DNA from: JBGPJM01 sp041485385
Lineage (GTDB): Bacteria; Planctomycetota; Phycisphaerae; Phycisphaerales; UBA1924
Direction of reading: 5' to 3'
DNA length: 27,859 nt
NCBI GenBank assembly: GCA_041485385.1
Contig: JBGPJM010000038.1
Span: 1 to 27,859, forward strand
Shown here: positions 25,534 through 27,859 of the stretch, in pieces
How the letters are laid out: each line of letters begins with the position of its first letter
Position numbering within the stretch: position 1 is the first letter of the stretch
Notes under the pieces: generated by a model
Databases searched by the model: none
The model's input: the letters and a program-made list of their open reading frames with translations, nothing else
What the model was told of the DNA's origin: nothing
Made by a program: the position numbers and the translations under genes

Positions 25534-26460
25534 ATGCGACATTTCGTTCTTTCCTGCGGCCTGTCCGCGCTCGTGGTGACACCTGCGCTCGTTCTCGCCG
25601 GCCCCGGCGTCCCGATCGACGGCCACGTCGATGGCTCCTACGGGCCCGCCCGCGCCGTCCAGACCGTCGGCACCCAGTTCGGCAACTCCAACATCGGCCA
25701 GCCCGGATTCGCCAACGGCTCCGAGCTCGACGCCGGCTTCGGCTACGTCTCCGGCGGCATGCTGTTCCTCACTCTGACCGGCAACCTCGAGTCCAACTTC
25801 AACAAGCTCGAGATCTTCATCGACTCCGGTGTCGGCGGCCAGAACCGCCTCCGCGGCGACAACGCCGACGTCGATTTCAACGGCCTCAACCGCATGGGCA
25901 ACGACGGCTCCGGCAACGGCCTCAACTTCGACAACGGCTTCAACGCCGGCTACTACATCACCGCCACCGGCGGCAACACCGGCGACGGCAACTACCACCT
26001 GTTCGCCAACTACGCCACGCTCCCCGCGGGCGGCGGCGGCGCGGGCCTCTTCCTCGGCGGCGCCGGCAATACTCCGACCCAGATCATCGGCCCCAACGGC
26101 ATCATCCTCTCCATCGACAACTCCAACGTCCTGGGCGTCAACAACCTCGGCAGCCCCTTCGACTCCCCGCCCGGCTCGGTCGCCACCGGCCTCGAGCTGG
26201 GGATCCCCCTGGCCGCGATCGGCGATCCAACCGGCGACATCCGCGTCTGCGCCTTCATCAACGGCGGCGGGCACGACTTCGCGTCCAACCAGTTCCTCGG
26301 CGGGCTGCCCGACGGGTTCGGCAACCTCGGCGAGCCCCGCGGCATCGACCTCCGCCAGATCGCCGGCGACCAGTTCTTCACGATCCCCATCCCCGCCCCC
26401 GGCGCGCTGGGTCTGCTCGCCCTCGGCGCACTCGCCGCCACACGGCGCCGGCGAGCCTGA
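25534..26460 (+). CDS. Secreted protein with PEP-CTERM-like sorting tail
   Basis: A 308-residue exported protein. The signal peptide covers about 1-22 (FVLSCGLSALVVTPALVLA). The mature part is Gly/Asn/Asp-rich and beta-type, with FINGGGHDF and FIDSGVGGQNRL segments. It carries several DxN/DxD stretches (NADVDFNG, GNDGSGNGLNFDNGF) that may bind calcium. The C-terminus has the sorting signature PAPGALGLLALGALA followed by ATRRRRA, a Pro-Ala-Pro variant of PEP-CTERM, which is cut and anchored by an exosortase-type system. No exosortase gene is in the window. ATG 25534 has a strong GGAGAGAG site. Isolated gene with its own promoter. Function in the envelope or matrix is unknown. Confidence 0.82.
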   Translation: MRHFVLSCGLSALVVTPALVLAGPGVPIDGHVDGSYGPARAVQTVGTQFGNSNIGQPGFANGSELDAGFGYVSGGMLFLTLTGNLESNFNKLEIFIDSGVGGQNRLRGDNADVDFNGLNRMGNDGSGNGLNFDNGFNAGYYITATGGNTGDGNYHLFANYATLPAGGGGAGLFLGGAGNTPTQIIGPNGIILSIDNSNVLGVNNLGSPFDSPPGSVATGLELGIPLAAIGDPTGDIRVCAFINGGGHDFASNQFLGGLPDGFGNLGEPRGIDLRQIAGDQFFTIPIPAPGALGLLALGALAATRRRRA

Positions 26461-26477
26461 ACCCCGAGGGCCTGCGA

Positions 26478-26563
26478 GCAGCCGTCGAAGAGCGCGTTGA
26501 GGAAAATCCCGGCTGTTGATGGCGCCGTCGTCGTTCCAGTCGGCGCGGAAGAGGCGGAACACG
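26478..26563 (-). pseudogene. Decayed dockerin-like (EF-hand) gene end, minus strand
   Basis: Reading leftward one frame gives VFRLFRADWNDDGAINSRDF, an EF-hand of the dockerin-like type. The frame is then lost: the continuation LNALFDGC appears only in the +1 frame. Compared with the intact plus-strand repeat, which has six residues between NS and the next Leu, about eight bases are missing. No stop follows GC as in intact genes. No upstream start or body of the gene is visible, so this is read as the broken tail of a lost secreted protein gene. Confidence 0.5.
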
Positions 26564-26675
26564 TACGCCCGCCCCAGCGGGAACGGTGCGCAGACCGACG
26601 CGCAGTCGGCGGCCCCCACGGCGAATGAACGGCCGCCGGGACGCGCGGGATCGTGGATCGACGACAATGAAGAAC

Positions 26676-26899
26676 CGCGTCGCCGTCGCCCTGCCTGCGG
26701 CAGTGCCACCAGCAACCCCGCCGTGCTCACGATCTGCCCCAGCGACTTCAACTGCGACGGCCTCGTCAACTCGCAGGATTTCTTCGACTTCCTCGGGGCG
26801 TTCTTCGCGGGGCAACCCGCCGCGGACTTCAATCACGACGCACTGGTGAACTCGCAGGACTTCTTTGATTTTCTTGCGGCGTTCTTTTCGGGGTGCTGA
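26676..26899 (+). pseudogene. Remnant of an Ig-like/dockerin-like secreted protein gene, plus strand
   Basis: The last 216 bases encode, in one frame, ACGSATSNPAVLTI (end of an Ig-like domain), CPSDFNCDG and two EF-hand repeats (NSQDFFDFLGAFFAGQ and NSQDFFDFLAAFFSGC) ending at a TGA. Just upstream, RVAVA, the strand that normally precedes ACGSATS in such domains, lies in another frame. One added base near 26691 would join them. The open frame upstream (from 26516) has no signal peptide, no conserved body and no ribosome site. A truncated, frameshifted gene end is the likely reading. Expression as a short protein cannot be excluded. Confidence 0.55.
26744..26896 (+). repeat. Tandem EF-hand (dockerin-like) repeat, two units
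   Basis: Two units, 81 bases from one GAC start to the next (26744 and 26825), each encode DFN.D..VNSQDFFDFL.AFF. The second is visibly richer in A/T at third positions (TTCTTTGATTTTCTT), as if it has drifted. Confidence 0.75.
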
Positions 26900-26911
26900 C
26901 GTTGAGCCGAG

Positions 26912-26955
26912 GGCGAGCCGCTGGAGAGGACGACTCTCTGTGGTTGTGGCTCGCC
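26912..26955 (+). terminator. Compound hairpin after the dockerin remnant
   Basis: The outer stem GGCGAGCC (26912-26919) with GGCTCGCC (26948-26955) encloses an inner stem GAGAG (26924-26928) with CTCTC (26934-26938). It starts 13 bases after the stop at 26899. No T-run follows, so it could be a terminator of another kind or an RNA structure. The remaining sequence to 27131 shows nothing else I can support. Confidence 0.4.
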
Positions 26956-27131
26956 GGGTCCGTCCGCGGCTAATCGGGGATCGGATGCGGGGCGGCGACC
27001 GATGTGCGATCCGGGTCCGGGACGGGAGATGAACAGGTCCGGGCCACCGGAGGCGCAGGATGATCGGTCACAGTCCGTACTTCATTGTGGGGAGTCCTTG
27101 ACCGCCGGCATTTCTTCCGGAAGGCGCCACG

Positions 27132-27859
27132 ATGAACGCGGTTGGAACCATTCTCGGAGTGTTCAGGACAATCCGTACGGCGGTTCGAGCGGATCGACGG
27201 GTCGGCGGCGGGCCCCTGGGGCGAGCGTGGTGCGTCATGTTCGCCGTCCTTGGGCTCCTGACGTTTGCGCCGGCGCCGGCGCGGGCGCAGGCAGTCGAGT
27301 GGAATCCACTCCAGCCTTTCCCGCGGGTGAACCACGCGATGGCCTTCGACTCGGCCCGCGGCGTCACCGTGCTCTTTGGGGGCAACGCCAACGGCGGCGA
27401 CAACAGCGAGACCTGGGAATGGAACGGGGCCGGAGGGGGGACCTGGACCCTGCGAGCGGTCAGCGGCCCCTCTCCACGGGATGGCCATGCGATGGCCTAC
27501 GACGCGGCACGCGGCGTGACCGTGCTCTTCGGGGGCTTCGGAAACGTTCGAAACGGCGAGACCTGGGAATGGAATGGCACGGCATGGGCCCAGCGGATGG
27601 TCAGCGGTCCCTCGCCGCGAACCGGCCACGCGATGGCCTACGACACGGCCCGAGGCGTGACCGTCCTCTTCGGGGGCAACACAGACTCCTTTTACAACGA
27701 CGAGACGTGGGAATGGGACGGGACCAGTTGGACCCAGCGGCCCGTCGGCGGCCCCTTGGCGCGGTACAACGGCGCGATGGTCTACGACGCCGCCCGCGCC
27801 GTGACCGTCCTCTTCGGGGGTTACAACAACGGGCCCAACGGTGAGACCTGGGAATGGAA
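27132..27859 (+). CDS. Secreted kelch-repeat protein, 3' end outside window
   Basis: The visible 242 residues start with a basic N-terminus and a hydrophobic signal (about 34-54, AWCVMFAVLGLLTFAPAPARA) ending in a probable Ala-x-Ala cleavage site. Four kelch-type repeats follow, each with HAMAYDxARGVTVLFGG, a variable loop and ETWEWNG.xW.QR. Four to seven such units would close a beta-propeller, so more lie beyond the edge. ATG 27132 is preceded by GGAAGGCGCCACG. No clear promoter. The partial protein is probably extracellular. Ligand or enzyme activity is unknown. Confidence 0.85.
   Translation, partial: MNAVGTILGVFRTIRTAVRADRRVGGGPLGRAWCVMFAVLGLLTFAPAPARAQAVEWNPLQPFPRVNHAMAFDSARGVTVLFGGNANGGDNSETWEWNGAGGGTWTLRAVSGPSPRDGHAMAYDAARGVTVLFGGFGNVRNGETWEWNGTAWAQRMVSGPSPRTGHAMAYDTARGVTVLFGGNTDSFYNDETWEWDGTSWTQRPVGGPLARYNGAMVYDAARAVTVLFGGYNNGPNGETWEW
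27327..27859 (+). repeat. DNA-level kelch repeats
   Basis: Segments such as GAGACCTGGGAATGGAA recur at 27408, 27558, 27702 (one mismatch) and 27843, giving unit lengths of 150, 144 and 141 bases. CACGCGATGGCCT and GTGACCGT.CTCTTCGGGGG are also nearly invariant between units, so the repeats are similar in DNA as well as protein. Confidence 0.75.

Noticed and set aside
26516..26899. Intact 127-residue dockerin protein
   Set aside because: The first 60 residues of the frame are Arg/Pro-rich with no signal peptide or ribosome site, and the upstream Ig-like strand is in another frame, so a remnant is more likely.
27002..27844. Open frame of 280 codons on the plus strand over the kelch gene
   Set aside because: Arg/Gly-rich alternative frame. 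The true frame has a signal peptide and four kelch repeats.

Overview
This is a GC-rich bacterial chromosome segment, densely packed with short spacers and frequent GTG starts. A tail of surface or secreted genes points to the phylum Planctomycetota, most likely class Phycisphaerae. The pointers are a protein ending in a Pro-Ala-Pro-Gly / hydrophobic / poly-Arg sorting tail, EF-hand (dockerin-like) C-terminal repeats of the DFN.DG..NSQDFFDF type, and a secreted kelch-repeat protein with ETWEW repeats. The taxonomic call is inference from these families, not a database match. I see no rRNA, tRNA, CRISPR array, insertion sequence or phage gene.

Left block (1-7687). Primase dnaG and the primary sigma factor rpoD (cut by the window edge) are adjacent on the minus strand. 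Divergent from them is a plus-strand run: acylphosphatase, a HAD phosphatase, an unrecognised 249-residue protein, a small membrane protein and the unfoldase gene clpX, which ends in a good terminator. The unrecognised gene and clpX share an upstream 20-bp element, CGCCGATAGACT-NN-CCTGTC.

Middle block (7797-17866). A minus-strand series reads rsfS, aroB, a ParA/Soj ATPase and a 474-residue protein that looks like a MinD/FlhG relative without a P-loop. A divergent FkbM methyltransferase gene converges on a second minus-strand series: lpxA, a YycJ-like metallo-beta-lactamase-fold protein and a SAM methyltransferase. LipB reads to the right and converges on an OmpH/Skp-like periplasmic protein.

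Right block (17996-25396). An M29 aminopeptidase converges on a DUF2007/zinc-ribbon membrane protein and an SppA-like lipoprotein peptidase. Divergent from sppA is a reduced division/cell-wall cluster: rsmH, a membrane-anchored double-LysM protein, an FtsL-like protein and a class B penicillin-binding protein (FtsI/PBP2 type). The last two overlap by four bases. mraZ is not in front of rsmH and murE/mraY do not follow.

Accessory tail (25397-27859). This holds the secreted sorting-tail protein, then two decayed dockerin-like gene ends in opposite orientations, a compound hairpin and the start of a kelch-repeat protein that leaves the window.

Points of most interest: (1) a recurrent TAGACT or similar -10-like element, often exactly 6-8 nt before an ATG, which suggests leaderless transcripts; (2) ParA paired with a probable pseudo-ATPase; (3) G-quadruplex-forming tracts at gene starts and spacers; (4) the two facing, frameshifted dockerin remnants; (5) the rearranged dcw cluster with an inserted LysM gene. 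No obviously new defence or mobile system is visible.
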